A stretch of 64,000 bases of DNA from Methanoculleus sp. UBA430 (GTDB lineage: Archaea; Halobacteriota; Methanomicrobia; Methanomicrobiales; Methanoculleaceae). Position numbers and translations under genes: made by a program. The notes beneath the pieces were generated by a model. The model was not told where the DNA came from and did no database searches. It saw only the letters and a list, made by a program, of their open reading frames with translations. The stretch is from contig NZ_DAXW01000003.1 of the NCBI RefSeq assembly GCF_002506585.1, forward strand, positions 255,071 to 319,070, read 5' to 3'. Below, in pieces: positions 45,663-56,474 of this stretch. Within the stretch, counting starts at the first letter, position 1; each line of letters starts with the position of its first letter.

Positions 45663-45672
45663 TTTTTTTTCA
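45663..45672 (+). terminator. Oligo-T terminator after purE
   Basis: A run of eight T starts seven bases past the purE stop without a hairpin before it, the usual form of an archaeal transcription terminator. Confidence 0.6.
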
Positions 45673-45688
45673 CCGGGGCAGTGTAGTA

Positions 45689-46135
45689 GGGGTCATGTGC
45701 TCTTCATCGGCACGAACAACGCCGCCCGGACCCAGATGGCAGAGGGCTACCTCCGCGCCCGCTACTGCGACCGCTACGATGTCTGCTCGGCAGGGATAGC
45801 CCCGACCGCCCTCGATCCCTTGCCGTGGAGGTGATGGAAGAGATCGGGGTGGAGATCTCGGGGCAACGGGCAAAGGACCTCGGCCTCTTCGACGGAAAAG
45901 AGATGGACTACGTGATCGCGCTCGAAACCCTCCGGGTTTCTCAACCTCGCTAGCGTTCGCAGCCTGCGCCGGGGGTGTCTGCCCGATGTTCCCCTGGACG
46001 AAGGAGACGCTCCACCCCGACTTCCCGGACCCGACCAGGGCCACCGGGACCAGGGATAAAGTGCTTGCGGCCTACCGGCGGAGCCGGGACGAGATCATCG
46101 CCTGGATCGAAGAAAAAGTGGTCCGTAGAACGTGA
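45689..46135 (+). pseudogene. Inactivated low-molecular-weight phosphatase/ArsC-like gene
   Basis: Three successive frames together spell an arsenate reductase/low-molecular-weight tyrosine phosphatase-like protein: HVLFIGTNNAARTQMAEGYL ending near 45834, then LAVEVMEEIGVEISGQRAKD to a stop at 45952, then CPMFPWTKETLHPDFPDP to the stop at 46135. Two frameshifts separate them. In the P-loop the catalytic cysteine expected at C(T)xNxxR is Gly, so the gene was inactive even before, or alongside, the shifts. No start codon of the right kind remains. Confidence 0.8.
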
Positions 46136-46164
46136 ACGGGCAGGGTAGCGGGTAGAGATCCGCT

Positions 46165-47448
46165 TTAATGCTCCATCCGCTCTTCCGGCGGCGCTTTGAG
46201 GATCTCCCGCACCATCTTCACGGCGCAGAGATCGCCGCACATCGAGCAGGTCTCAAGCTCCCCGTCGCGTTCGTGGATCCGCCGGGCCTCCTCCGGGGCG
46301 AGCGCCGTCTCGAACTGTTTCTCCCAGTCGAGCGCCCGGCGCGCCTCCGCCATCCGGATCTCGCGGTTCTTCGTGTTCCCGGTAGCGCGGGAGAGGCTCC
46401 CAACGTGCGCCGCGACCCTCGCCACCCGCGTCCCCTCTACGATGTCGCGGACGTCCGGCAGCGCCAGGTGCTCGCTCGGCGAGACCATGCAGAGGAAGTC
46501 TGCGCCGTGCATGCAGGCGATCACGCCGCCGATCGCCCCCACGACGTGGTCGTAGCCCGGCGCGACGTCGGTCACGAGCGGGCCGAGCAGGTAGAGCGGG
46601 GCGCCGTCGGTCAGTTCCTTGAGCATCCTGACGTTGTAGCCGATCTGGTCGGCCGGGATATGCCCCGGCCCCTCGATCATCCGCTGCACCCCGGCGGCGA
46701 GCGCCCTTTTCGCGAGGTGCCCGAGCGTCAGGTACTCGGTCGTCTTCGCCAGGCGGCCGGCATCGATGAGCGCCCCCGGCCGCATCCCGTCGCCGAGGCT
46801 CACGACCACGTCGTGTTCGGAGAGGATCTCGAGCAGGTAATCGTACTCGGCATACAGGGGGTTCTCCTCGCCGGTCGCGGCCATCATCGCCACGTGGAAT
46901 GCCCCGCCGCGGGAGACGACGCCCATCGTCCGGGGGTCGGTCTGGAGCGACGCAAGGGCGTCGCGGTTCACGCCGCAGTGCAGGGTCAGGAAGTCCACGC
47001 CCTGCCGGCAGTGCTCCCGGATAACCTTAAACAGCAGGTCGGCGTCGACGTCCGCGGCAGCCCCCGCACGCCGGACCGCCTCGTAGATCGGGACCGTCCC
47101 GACGGTCGTATCGAGCTCGAGGATCCGGCGCCGGATCCGGGCGAGGTCTCCGCCGGTCGAGAGGTCCATCAGCGCGTCTGCGCCCTCGCGGAGGGCCGCC
47201 TTCGCCTTCTCGACCTCAAGGTCCTCGTCGCACCGGGTTCCCGACGTCCCGACGTTCACGTTGACCCGTACCCTGCAGCCCTCCCCGATGGCGCAGAGCC
47301 GGTGCGGCCGTACGGGGTTTGCTGGAATGACAATCCGTCCACGGGTGACGGCCCGCGCGGCATGGTGCGGGACGAGACCCTCCTCACGGGCGATCGTCTC
47401 CACCTCCGGGGGGACTCCACGCAGGCATGCAGAGATCAGGGTGTGCAT
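46165..47448 (-). CDS. thiC: Phosphomethylpyrimidine synthase, thiamine biosynthesis
   Basis: The radical-SAM-type enzyme makes the thiamine pyrimidine from aminoimidazole ribotide. The 427-residue form has MIEGPGHIPADQIGYNV, VTDVAPGYDHV and the C-terminal cluster motif CSMCGDLCAVK. The family start aligns with MHTLISACLRGVPPEVE at 47448; ATG codons at 47457, 47469 and 47484 in the same frame are alternatives and none has a ribosome site. A TAATAT about 25 bp upstream would suit a leaderless start. The gene is divergent from the metallo-beta-lactamase gene at 47483. Confidence 0.93.
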   Translation of the reverse strand: MHTLISACLRGVPPEVETIAREEGLVPHHAARAVTRGRIVIPANPVRPHRLCAIGEGCRVRVNVNVGTSGTRCDEDLEVEKAKAALREGADALMDLSTGGDLARIRRRILELDTTVGTVPIYEAVRRAGAAADVDADLLFKVIREHCRQGVDFLTLHCGVNRDALASLQTDPRTMGVVSRGGAFHVAMMAATGEENPLYAEYDYLLEILSEHDVVVSLGDGMRPGALIDAGRLAKTTEYLTLGHLAKRALAAGVQRMIEGPGHIPADQIGYNVRMLKELTDGAPLYLLGPLVTDVAPGYDHVVGAIGGVIACMHGADFLCMVSPSEHLALPDVRDIVEGTRVARVAAHVGSLSRATGNTKNREIRMAEARRALDWEKQFETALAPEEARRIHERDGELETCSMCGDLCAVKMVREILKAPPEERMEH

Positions 47449-47482
47449 AAGAACCATTTGTCCGGAAGCCATATTAGTCTGC

Positions 47483-48085
47483 ATGCCAGTCCGGTGGATC
47501 GCGAGCGGCACAACCTACGCCAACTCGTTCGTTTACGGAACCATCCTTGTGGACGCGGGCGTTCTCCCGACGGCCGTGGAGCCGCACGCCGGGACGATCG
47601 AGACGATCGTCATCACGCACGCCCACTATGACCATATCGCCCATATCAGGGAGATCGCCCGGCTCTGCGGTGATCCGGTCATCTGCATCCATGAAGCGGA
47701 CGCTCCCGGCCTCATCGACGATACCCGGAGCCTTGCCATGCACTTCGGGGCCCGGTCGCCCGGGATCGTCCCCGACACCGTCCTTTCCGACGGCGACCGG
47801 GTCGGTGACCTCCGCGTCATCCACACCCCGGGCCACACGCCGGGCGGGATCTGCCTTTATGACGAGACAGCGAAGCGGCTCTTCTCAGGCGACACTGTCT
47901 TTACCGGCGGGTCCTTCGGGCGCTACGACTTCCCCGGCGGCGATCTCACGGCGCTCAAAAGATCCATCGAGCGCCTCAGCACCCTCGCGGTCGAGGAACT
48001 CTATCCCGGCCACGGGGAGCCCGTCGCCCACGGCGGCGATAGACACATCGCGGCCGCCCGGGAGGCGCTCCGCTTCTATGGATAA
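47483..48085 (+). CDS. Metallo-beta-lactamase-fold hydrolase
   Basis: The 200-residue protein has the metal motif THAHYDH (about residue 45), HTPGHTPGG (about 115), the bridging aspartate in FSGDTVFTGG and the last histidine in YPGHGEP. It resembles glyoxalase II-type or related hydrolases; substrate unknown. Its ATG shares GCATGC with the longest possible thiC start on the other strand, so the divergent promoters must overlap. It overlaps the DUF123 gene. Confidence 0.85.
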   Translation: MPVRWIASGTTYANSFVYGTILVDAGVLPTAVEPHAGTIETIVITHAHYDHIAHIREIARLCGDPVICIHEADAPGLIDDTRSLAMHFGARSPGIVPDTVLSDGDRVGDLRVIHTPGHTPGGICLYDETAKRLFSGDTVFTGGSFGRYDFPGGDLTALKRSIERLSTLAVEELYPGHGEPVAHGGDRHIAAAREALRFYG

Positions 48086-48527
48086 GGGTGTCTACGCCCT
48101 CATCCTCGATAACTCCCATTGCGTCGTCCGTGTCGGCGCCCTGGGACTCCGGGAGTTTGCTTTCGGCCGGCACGTCTACATCGGGTCGGCGCTGGGGAGC
48201 GGCGGGCTTGCCCGGGCCGACCGGCACGTGAGGCTCGCCCGCAACCGTGACCGCCCGGCCCGGTGGCACATCGACTACCTCCTTCTTTCCCCGCATGTCA
48301 CCCTCGCCGCCGTCGTCACCGCCGCCACAGACCGGGACTGCGAGTGCGCCCTCGCCCGTGCTTTCGGCGGGGTGTACGTCCCCGGGTTCGGGTGCAGCGA
48401 CTGCGCCTGCCCCTCACACCTCTTCTACCGCCCCGGCGACCCGGTCCCGGAGGTTCTCGCACGCTTCCGGGGCCTCGGCCTCGCTGCCCGGATCACAAGA
48501 ATCAAGAACGAGGGGAACGAGCACTAG
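48078..48527 (+). CDS. DUF123/GIY-YIG-like nuclease family protein
   Basis: The 149-residue protein begins MDKGVYALIL and has FAFGRHVYIGSALG, RADRHVRLARNRDRPARWHIDYLL and a Cys-rich ending (CSDCACPSHLFY), the layout of the COG1833 endonuclease-like family related to GIY-YIG nucleases. It overlaps the end of the beta-lactamase-fold gene by eight bases and ends three bases before the flavoprotein gene. Confidence 0.8.
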   Translation: MDKGVYALILDNSHCVVRVGALGLREFAFGRHVYIGSALGSGGLARADRHVRLARNRDRPARWHIDYLLLSPHVTLAAVVTAATDRDCECALARAFGGVYVPGFGCSDCACPSHLFYRPGDPVPEVLARFRGLGLAARITRIKNEGNEH

Positions 48528-48530
48528 GTT

Positions 48531-49082
48531 ATGAACGTTCTTGGTATCTCCGGAAGCATGCGGAAGAACGGCAACACCGCGCTGCTCGTCAACGCCATCC
48601 TCGACCGGGTCCGTGAGGCGGGCATCGAGACCGAATACCTCTCGCTTGCCGATATGGATATCCGGCCCTGCACCGGGTGCGAGGCCTGCAGGGAGGCGAA
48701 GTGGTGTGTGACGGAGGACGACGATTGGGGCTCTGTGGCGCAGAAGATGATCGACTGCGAGGTGCTGGTCATCGGTGCCCCGACCTACTACTACGACATC
48801 AACGGCCAGACGAAGAACCTGATCGACCGGACCTACTCCCTCTTCCACGACAGACGGCTTGCCGGCCGTAGTGCGGTGGCCGTCGCCGTCTACGCCGACC
48901 GGGGGGGCGAACGCTCCCTCGAGACGATGGAGGGGTTCCTGAACGCTCACGAGTTCTCGTACCTCGGCTACGTCTGCGGCAGGGGCTACGCGCCGGGGGA
49001 CGTCTTGAAGGACGAGCGGGCGGTGAAGAGGGCCACAGAGGTCGCGGATACGATCGTCAGGCTCCTTCGGCCGGAGGACTGA
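48531..49082 (+). CDS. Iron-sulfur flavoprotein / NAD(P)H-dependent FMN reductase family
   Basis: The 183-residue flavodoxin-fold protein has GISGSMRKNGNTALLV for the flavin phosphate, CTGCEAC followed by a third cysteine in KWCV, and GAPTYYYDINGQTKNLIDR, typical of FMN-reductase-like flavoproteins. The three cysteines (C-x2-C-x2-C...C) resemble the short cluster motif of archaeal iron-sulfur flavoproteins. Electron partner unknown. Third gene of a plus-strand operon starting at 47483. Confidence 0.85.
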   Translation: MNVLGISGSMRKNGNTALLVNAILDRVREAGIETEYLSLADMDIRPCTGCEACREAKWCVTEDDDWGSVAQKMIDCEVLVIGAPTYYYDINGQTKNLIDRTYSLFHDRRLAGRSAVAVAVYADRGGERSLETMEGFLNAHEFSYLGYVCGRGYAPGDVLKDERAVKRATEVADTIVRLLRPED

Positions 49083-49141
49083 GAGCCGGGGCCCGTGCTG
49101 CCGGAGGGTCCGCCCGGTGGAGCGGGCAGAGCCCCCTGCCA

Positions 49142-49300
49142 TCAGAGCAGCAGCGATATTATCGCGAGGACGATGAAGATGATGACCAGCCACTTCGCAA
49201 TCGACATCGACATCCCTGCAACGCCCCGTGCTCCGAGTAAGGCAAAGACAAGTGCCAGTACAAAGAAGAGGATTGCAAGGCCTACAAGACCATTTACCAT
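49142..49300 (-). CDS. 52-residue membrane protein, DUF1328/YtjA-like
   Basis: A short frame on the minus strand encodes two hydrophobic helices joined by a glycine-rich turn ([19 protein letters not shown]), the pattern of DUF1328 (YtjA) proteins, which are common small membrane proteins of unknown role. GGAGAT lies six bases before the ATG at 49300. It stands alone between the flavoprotein and the cofH gene and is convergent with the former. Confidence 0.75.
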   Translation of the reverse strand: MVNGLVGLAILFFVLALVFALLGARGVAGMSMSIAKWLVIIFIVLAIISLLL

Positions 49301-49429
49301 ATCTATCTCCTCTCAATTGCCGGCGTCCGGCCGGTGTTGAGGAGCCAAACTTTATTTTTGGATATTTATACTTTTCCGGAAATAACGGCGGTCCGGACAA
49401 CCCGGTCGGGCCATCCGGGGGGGTCAGCC

Positions 49430-50518
49430 TCAAAGGAGATCGTAGGTCGTCGTCCGCTGCCGGAGCGTCCGCCCGAGGTCCCCGGCCATCCGCCGCATCT
49501 CGACCGGGTCCAGGTAATCGGTGTCCCGGGCGCCCGCCTCCCGGGATATGCTCTCCTCAAAAAGCGTCCCCCCGAGGTCGTTTGCGCCTGAAAGAAGCGC
49601 CATCCCTGCCATCTTCGTCCCCAGCTTCACCCAGGAGGCCTGGATGTTCCTGATGTTGTCAAGAAAGAGCCGGGATACCGCAAACATCAGGATATCCTCC
49701 CTGCCGGTCGCCCCGGGTCGGGCGAGCCCTGCCCGGTAGAGAGGGGTCTTCTGGTGAACGAACGAGAGGGGCACGAACTCGGTGAACCCCCCGGTGTCGT
49801 CCTGGACCTCCCGGAGGACCGCGAGGTGCCGGGCCCGGTCAGTCTCGCTCTCGCAGGAGCCGTACATGATCGTCGCCGTCGAACGGATCCCGAGTTCGTG
49901 CGCCTCTTTGATGACCCGGACCCAGGTCGCCGTATCGATCTTCCCCGGGCAGATCACCCGCCGGACACTATCCACCAGGATCTCGGCCGCCGTCCCGCAG
50001 AGTGTCCCGAGTCCCGCAGCCTGCATCATCATAAGCACCTCCCGGGTGGAAAGATCGCTCCTCCCTGCGGCATAGGCCACTTCCATCGGGTTGCTCGCGT
50101 GGATGTGAACGCCCGGCGCTTCGTCCCGCATCCAGGAAATGATATCGATGTAGGACTGGGCGTCGAACTCCGGGTGGAGCCCGCTCACCGTGCAGATCTC
50201 GGTCACGCTCCGCCCGCGCGCTGCCCGGACCTTCTCCCGGACGGCGGCTTCATCGTGGAAGAAGATATCGGGGTCGCCCGGTTTCCGGGAGAAGCCGCAG
50301 AACCCGCAGGCGTTCACGCAGAGGTTCGTGACGTTGATGTTCTGGTTCCGGACATAGGTGACGAGATCACCGGCTGCCCGTTCGCGGAGGGTATCCGCGG
50401 CGGCGGCGATATCCCAGACGCCCCGGTCGCGCGTCTCGAAGAGACGTACCGCTTCCTCTTCCGTGAGCCGGTGACCGGTGAGCACATCATCAAGCAGGTG
50501 TCGCAGTGACTGTTTCAT
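49430..50518 (-). CDS. cofH: FO synthase subunit CofH, copy 1
   Basis: The 362-residue radical SAM protein has the cluster motif CVNACGFCGF (CX3CX2C, about residue 67) and the CofH ending TTTYDLL. CofH joins tyrosine with 5-amino-6-ribitylaminouracil, the first half of the F420 chromophore, and needs CofG for the second half; CofG is not in the window. It is closely similar, almost throughout, to the copy at 50966-52054. A small DUF1805 gene on the other strand separates them. Confidence 0.9.
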   Translation of the reverse strand: MKQSLRHLLDDVLTGHRLTEEEAVRLFETRDRGVWDIAAAADTLRERAAGDLVTYVRNQNINVTNLCVNACGFCGFSRKPGDPDIFFHDEAAVREKVRAARGRSVTEICTVSGLHPEFDAQSYIDIISWMRDEAPGVHIHASNPMEVAYAAGRSDLSTREVLMMMQAAGLGTLCGTAAEILVDSVRRVICPGKIDTATWVRVIKEAHELGIRSTATIMYGSCESETDRARHLAVLREVQDDTGGFTEFVPLSFVHQKTPLYRAGLARPGATGREDILMFAVSRLFLDNIRNIQASWVKLGTKMAGMALLSGANDLGGTLFEESISREAGARDTDYLDPVEMRRMAGDLGRTLRQRTTTYDLL

Positions 50519-50631
50519 ACGTTTCGCCGTTTTGCAGGATGATCTCCTCTTGACACGGTCAGCTCAAGAACCTTTGGATACGTCTCGCCGGAAGGGATAC
50601 ACTTATCTCTCAGGGGGACACCCCGGCAGCC

Positions 50632-50946
50632 ATGGCTCAGCAGATCCTCTGTCATCAACGCACAAGACTCAGCTACAAGGACGCATTCGGCTACGTTATC
50701 CCGATCGGGGGGACCAGCCTGATGGCCTGGGTGACCGATGAGGGGATGATCGGGACCGCCGGGTTCGACATCGAGGCTCTGGCAAACGCCGGGGTGCCGG
50801 CGGCGGTCGTAGGCGTCTCGGAAGAATCGACCCTTGATAACCTCGACAGCCTCATGGACGCCGAGGTGAGGGCGGCAAACCTCCCGGCGGTGCAGCGCCG
50901 AGTCGAGATCGGGATGTCGGGGAGAGAGGCGTTGAACCGGATGTGA
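50632..50946 (+). CDS. DUF1805 family protein
   Basis: The 104-residue protein matches the compact DUF1805 (YunC-like) family, with LMAWVTDEGMIGTAGFDIEA in the core and VEIGMSGREALNRM at the end. Role unknown. It lies between the two cofH copies on the opposite strand, and its position conserves neither an operon nor an obvious link to F420. Confidence 0.65.
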   Translation: MAQQILCHQRTRLSYKDAFGYVIPIGGTSLMAWVTDEGMIGTAGFDIEALANAGVPAAVVGVSEESTLDNLDSLMDAEVRAANLPAVQRRVEIGMSGREALNRM

Positions 50947-50965
50947 CGCGGCGTATCCAGACAGG

Positions 50966-52054
50966 TTATACCATCTCGTAGGTCGTCGTCCGTTGCCGGA
51001 GCGTCCGCCCGAGGTCGCGCGCGATCCGCTGCATCTCGGCCGGGTCCAGATAGTCGGCACCCTCGCCGCCGGCATCGGCCGAGACGTCGTCGCAGAACAT
51101 CGTCCCGCCGAAATCGTCCGCGCCCGAGAGGAGCGCCATCTCCGCCATCTTCGTCCCCACCTTCCCCCAGGAGACCTGGATGTGGTCGAAGTTGTCGAGG
51201 AAGAGCCGGGCGACCGCAACCATCAGGATATCCTCCCTCCCGGTCGCTCCTGCCGGGGCGAGCCCTGCCCGGTAGAGGGGGGTCTTTTCGTGAATGAAGG
51301 AAAGAGGGACGAACTCGGTGAACCCCCCGGTGTCGTCCTGGATCTCCCGGAGGACCGCGAGGTGCCGGGCCCGGTCCGCCTCGTTCTCGCAGGAGCCGTA
51401 CATGATCGTTGCCGTCGAACGGATCCCGAGTTCGTGCGCCTCTTTGATGATCCGGACCCAGGTCGCCGTGTCGCATTTGTTCGGGCAGATCACCCGGCGA
51501 ACACGGTCGACCAGGATCTCGGCCGCCGTCCCCTGCAGGGTCCCGAGCCCCGCCTCGCGGAGCCGTTCGATGACCGTGGTGGTCGGGACGCCGCTCCGTT
51601 CCGCCGCCCAGGCGATCTCGTCGGGACTTGCCGTATGGATGTCCACATCGGGCGCGGCCTCCCGCACGGACGAGATGAGGTCGACGTAGGAGTCGAGCGT
51701 GTAGTCCGGGTGCACCCCGGAGAGAAGGCAGATCTCGGTGACGTTCCTTTCCACCGCCGTCCGGGCCTTCTCCCGGATGGCCTCCGGGTCGTCGAAGAAC
51801 GCTTCCGGGTCGTCCGCCCGCCGCCCGAACCCGCAGAACCCGCAGAGGTTCTTGCAGATGTTTGTGACGTGGATGTTCTGGTTCCGGACGTAGGTGGCGA
51901 CGTCGCCGACCTTCCGCTCGCGGAGGGCATCCGCGGCGGCGGCGATATCCCAGATGTCCCGGCCGCGCGTCTCAAAGAGACGCACCGCCTCCTCCTCCGT
52001 GAGCCGGTGGCCGGCGAGCGTATCGTCGAGCAGGTCGTGCAGCGAGTACGGCAT
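50966..52054 (-). CDS. cofH: FO synthase subunit CofH, copy 2
   Basis: The 362-residue protein has CKNLCGFCGF in the same place as copy 1 and shares most of the chain, for example RSTATIMYGSC, DDTGGFTEFVPLSF and GREDILM. The regions that differ (about 105-165 and 290-335) could affect substrate binding. Two CofH genes per genome are known in several Methanomicrobiales. No clear ribosome site precedes the ATG at 52054. The signal peptidase gene lies just upstream in the same direction. Confidence 0.9.
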   Translation of the reverse strand: MPYSLHDLLDDTLAGHRLTEEEAVRLFETRGRDIWDIAAAADALRERKVGDVATYVRNQNIHVTNICKNLCGFCGFGRRADDPEAFFDDPEAIREKARTAVERNVTEICLLSGVHPDYTLDSYVDLISSVREAAPDVDIHTASPDEIAWAAERSGVPTTTVIERLREAGLGTLQGTAAEILVDRVRRVICPNKCDTATWVRIIKEAHELGIRSTATIMYGSCENEADRARHLAVLREIQDDTGGFTEFVPLSFIHEKTPLYRAGLAPAGATGREDILMVAVARLFLDNFDHIQVSWGKVGTKMAEMALLSGADDFGGTMFCDDVSADAGGEGADYLDPAEMQRIARDLGRTLRQRTTTYEMV

Positions 52055-52080
52055 GGTAAATAACTCTCGTAATCCCTGAT

Positions 52081-52749
52081 TTATTCGTCTTTCCCTTTAC
52101 GCCGCGCAAGGACGAAGTCGTGGATGAGGATGATGACGATGACGATGACGGCAAACTCCGCGAGGTGCAGGGGCAGGTAACCGATGAGCGGCACCGCGAC
52201 GAGGGCTTTTCCGACGATCCAGTCCTTCTCGACCGGCTCGATCAGGCCGACGCCCGTTATCCGGAGGTTCCCCTGGTCGATGTAGGGGTTGTTGTCCCCT
52301 TTGGTGATGTAGCCGCCGTGCGGATCGGTATAATACTCACCGAGCCCCGACTCCACCACGGCTGCGGTATCGACGTAGGTCATCGCCCGGTGAATGATCG
52401 GGTGGACCGAGTCTGCGCCGTTCGGCCGGTAGACGATCACGTCGCCGTAGTCCCCGAAAGACGAGTGCCCGGCCAGTTGCCCCTCGGCCCAGGTCGTCAA
52501 CGCGCCGAACCGGTCTTCATCGACGACGAGCACCAGGTCGCCGACGTTCATGTTCGGGACCATGCTCTCCGACTCTATGGTGACCACCGCCGGCCAGGTG
52601 CCGGCGAAGAGGTAGAGGGCGAGGGCGATACCGCCCACGACCGCGACGACCCAGAGGAGGTCCCTGGCGAGAGAGACGACCCGGTGGTCGCTCTCCCGGA
52701 ACGCGGCGAAGGCCGATGCTGCACGTTGCAGCCAGGAGGTATCCGTCAT
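52081..52749 (-). CDS. Signal peptidase I, archaeal S26B type
   Basis: The 222-residue protein has an N-terminal membrane segment (about 30-50), the catalytic serine in ESESMVPNM (about 70), HPIIHR with the histidine that replaces the bacterial lysine, and a GDNN box (ITKGDNNPYIDQG), followed by a C-terminal membrane segment. It removes signal peptides from secreted proteins such as those in this window. The ATG at 52749 is preferred over one at 52827. Confidence 0.9.
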   Translation of the reverse strand: MTDTSWLQRAASAFAAFRESDHRVVSLARDLLWVVAVVGGIALALYLFAGTWPAVVTIESESMVPNMNVGDLVLVVDEDRFGALTTWAEGQLAGHSSFGDYGDVIVYRPNGADSVHPIIHRAMTYVDTAAVVESGLGEYYTDPHGGYITKGDNNPYIDQGNLRITGVGLIEPVEKDWIVGKALVAVPLIGYLPLHLAEFAVIVIVIILIHDFVLARRKGKDE

Positions 52750-52844
52750 TTGCTCTAAAGAGAATGCTATCCCTTCATATACATAGGTTCTTCGGACCCG
52801 GGCAAGGTGTAAAAAAGATAAACCCATATTGCCGGGAGGAGAAT

Positions 52845-54260
52845 ATGATGGAGCCCATGCTCGCCAACGCCGAGATCGTACGCCGGTTTCTTGAGTTGAA
52901 GTACCAGGTCCATCCCGACGTCGTGAGTTACATCCGGGAGCAGAATGATCCCTCGCTCATCGACCGGATAGCGGCGGGGGTCACGGGCGATACCCCGGTC
53001 ATCTCACCCGAGCACATACCGGGCTTGAGAAAGGTCCGGGACGGGACCCGGTTCCTCGTCGACCCGGAACTCGAGGTGATCACGGGGAGCGCCGGAACCA
53101 CGGGGAGCGTCAGCGGTCACGAAGACGCCGTCCACTACTTCCGGGACCGTTACAACAGCCTCTCCTCGATGATTCGCGGCCGGATGACCGCGATGCCGAT
53201 CGAGGCGCTGGCCAAATCACCCCACCGCTACCGGGACGAAGAGTGCAGCATCATCGGGATGGTGGCCGACGTGCGGACGACCGCCAAGGGGCATCGGCTC
53301 GTCGAGGTGGAGGACACCACCGGGGCCATCCGGGTGCTCTTCAACAAAGGGAGGGGAGACTCGTTTGCGGAGGCGGAGCGGATCCTCCCCGACGAGGTGC
53401 TCGGGGTCAAGGGGAAGCTCTCAAACGACGGCGGTCTCTTCTTCGCCGAGCAGCTCTTTCGCCCCGACGTCCCCATCAACAACGCCCCGTTCAAGAGCGA
53501 CCGACCGGGCAAAGCGGTCCTGATCTCCGACGTCCATGTCGGGAGCGACACCTTCCTCGAAGATGGGTGGAACCGGTTCGCCGACTGGCTCCAGGACTCC
53601 GATGCCGGCTACCTCCTGATCGCGGGCGACCTCGTCGACGGCATCGGCATCTACCCCGGACAGGAGAACGAGCTGACGATCAAGAACATCTACGAGCAGT
53701 ACGACGTCTTCGCGGAGATGCTCCGGGACCTGCCCTCCCGGGTCCGAATCGTCGCCGCCCCGGGAAACCACGACGTCGTCAGGATGGCCGAGCCGCAGCC
53801 GGCGATCCCGCAGGAGTTCACCACGAGGTTCCCGTCGAACTGCACCCTCGTCGAGAATCCCTGCCTCTTGAACCTCCAGGGCGTCCGGGTCCTGATGTAC
53901 CATGGCCGGTCGATCGACGACATGATCGGGCTCATCCCGGGGGCAAGTTACGAGCGGCCCGGCGAGATCATGGATGAGATGCTGAAACGTCGGCTGCTCG
54001 CCTCTCCCTACGGGATGCGGACCCCCATCGCCGCGATGAAGACCGACCGGCTCGTCATCGATCCCCTTCCCGAGATCCTCCTCACGGGCCACGTCCACAT
54101 CTGCGGCATCACCCGCTACCGGGGTGTCCTCGGGGTGAACACGGGCACCTGGCAGTCCCAGACGGCGTTCCAGAAGCAGATGAACATCAATCCCACGCCC
54201 GCGCGGGCATTTGTCATCGATCTCCAGACGCTCCAGCCTGAAGTGATGGATTTCAGCTGA
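52845..54260 (+). CDS. polB: DNA polymerase II (PolD) small subunit DP1
   Basis: The 471-residue protein has an N-terminal helical domain, an OB-fold with [20 protein letters not shown] region, and a calcineurin-type phosphodiesterase core with all motifs: [34 protein letters not shown] and LTGHVHICG. It is the 3'-5' exonuclease subunit of the archaeal replicative polymerase D. The large subunit DP2 is not in the window. GGGAGGAG precedes the ATG at 52845; the ATG at 52848 is an alternative. Confidence 0.96.
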   Translation: MMEPMLANAEIVRRFLELKYQVHPDVVSYIREQNDPSLIDRIAAGVTGDTPVISPEHIPGLRKVRDGTRFLVDPELEVITGSAGTTGSVSGHEDAVHYFRDRYNSLSSMIRGRMTAMPIEALAKSPHRYRDEECSIIGMVADVRTTAKGHRLVEVEDTTGAIRVLFNKGRGDSFAEAERILPDEVLGVKGKLSNDGGLFFAEQLFRPDVPINNAPFKSDRPGKAVLISDVHVGSDTFLEDGWNRFADWLQDSDAGYLLIAGDLVDGIGIYPGQENELTIKNIYEQYDVFAEMLRDLPSRVRIVAAPGNHDVVRMAEPQPAIPQEFTTRFPSNCTLVENPCLLNLQGVRVLMYHGRSIDDMIGLIPGASYERPGEIMDEMLKRRLLASPYGMRTPIAAMKTDRLVIDPLPEILLTGHVHICGITRYRGVLGVNTGTWQSQTAFQKQMNINPTPARAFVIDLQTLQPEVMDFS

Positions 54261-54348
54261 TACACTGTATATCTTCCGGATTCTTTCCGCATGTTTAAAA
54301 GTGTTGAATCCCATTGTATATGTTACACAATCGGAGGAATACAGAGAG

Positions 54349-56373
<2,025 letters not shown>

Positions 56374-56375
56374 CC

Positions 56376-56382
56376 CTTTTTT
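56376..56382 (+). terminator. Oligo-T terminator after hppA
   Basis: A run of seven T starts three bases past the hppA stop. No hairpin is needed for termination in archaea. Confidence 0.55.
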
Positions 56383-56474
56383 TCAGGCCCGACTTCGTGG
56401 CGGGCGTCCATACCTTCATCCCGCCCGCCGACAACAGTAGAGTGTGAGCCCTCCCCGGAGGGGTGAGAGACCGC

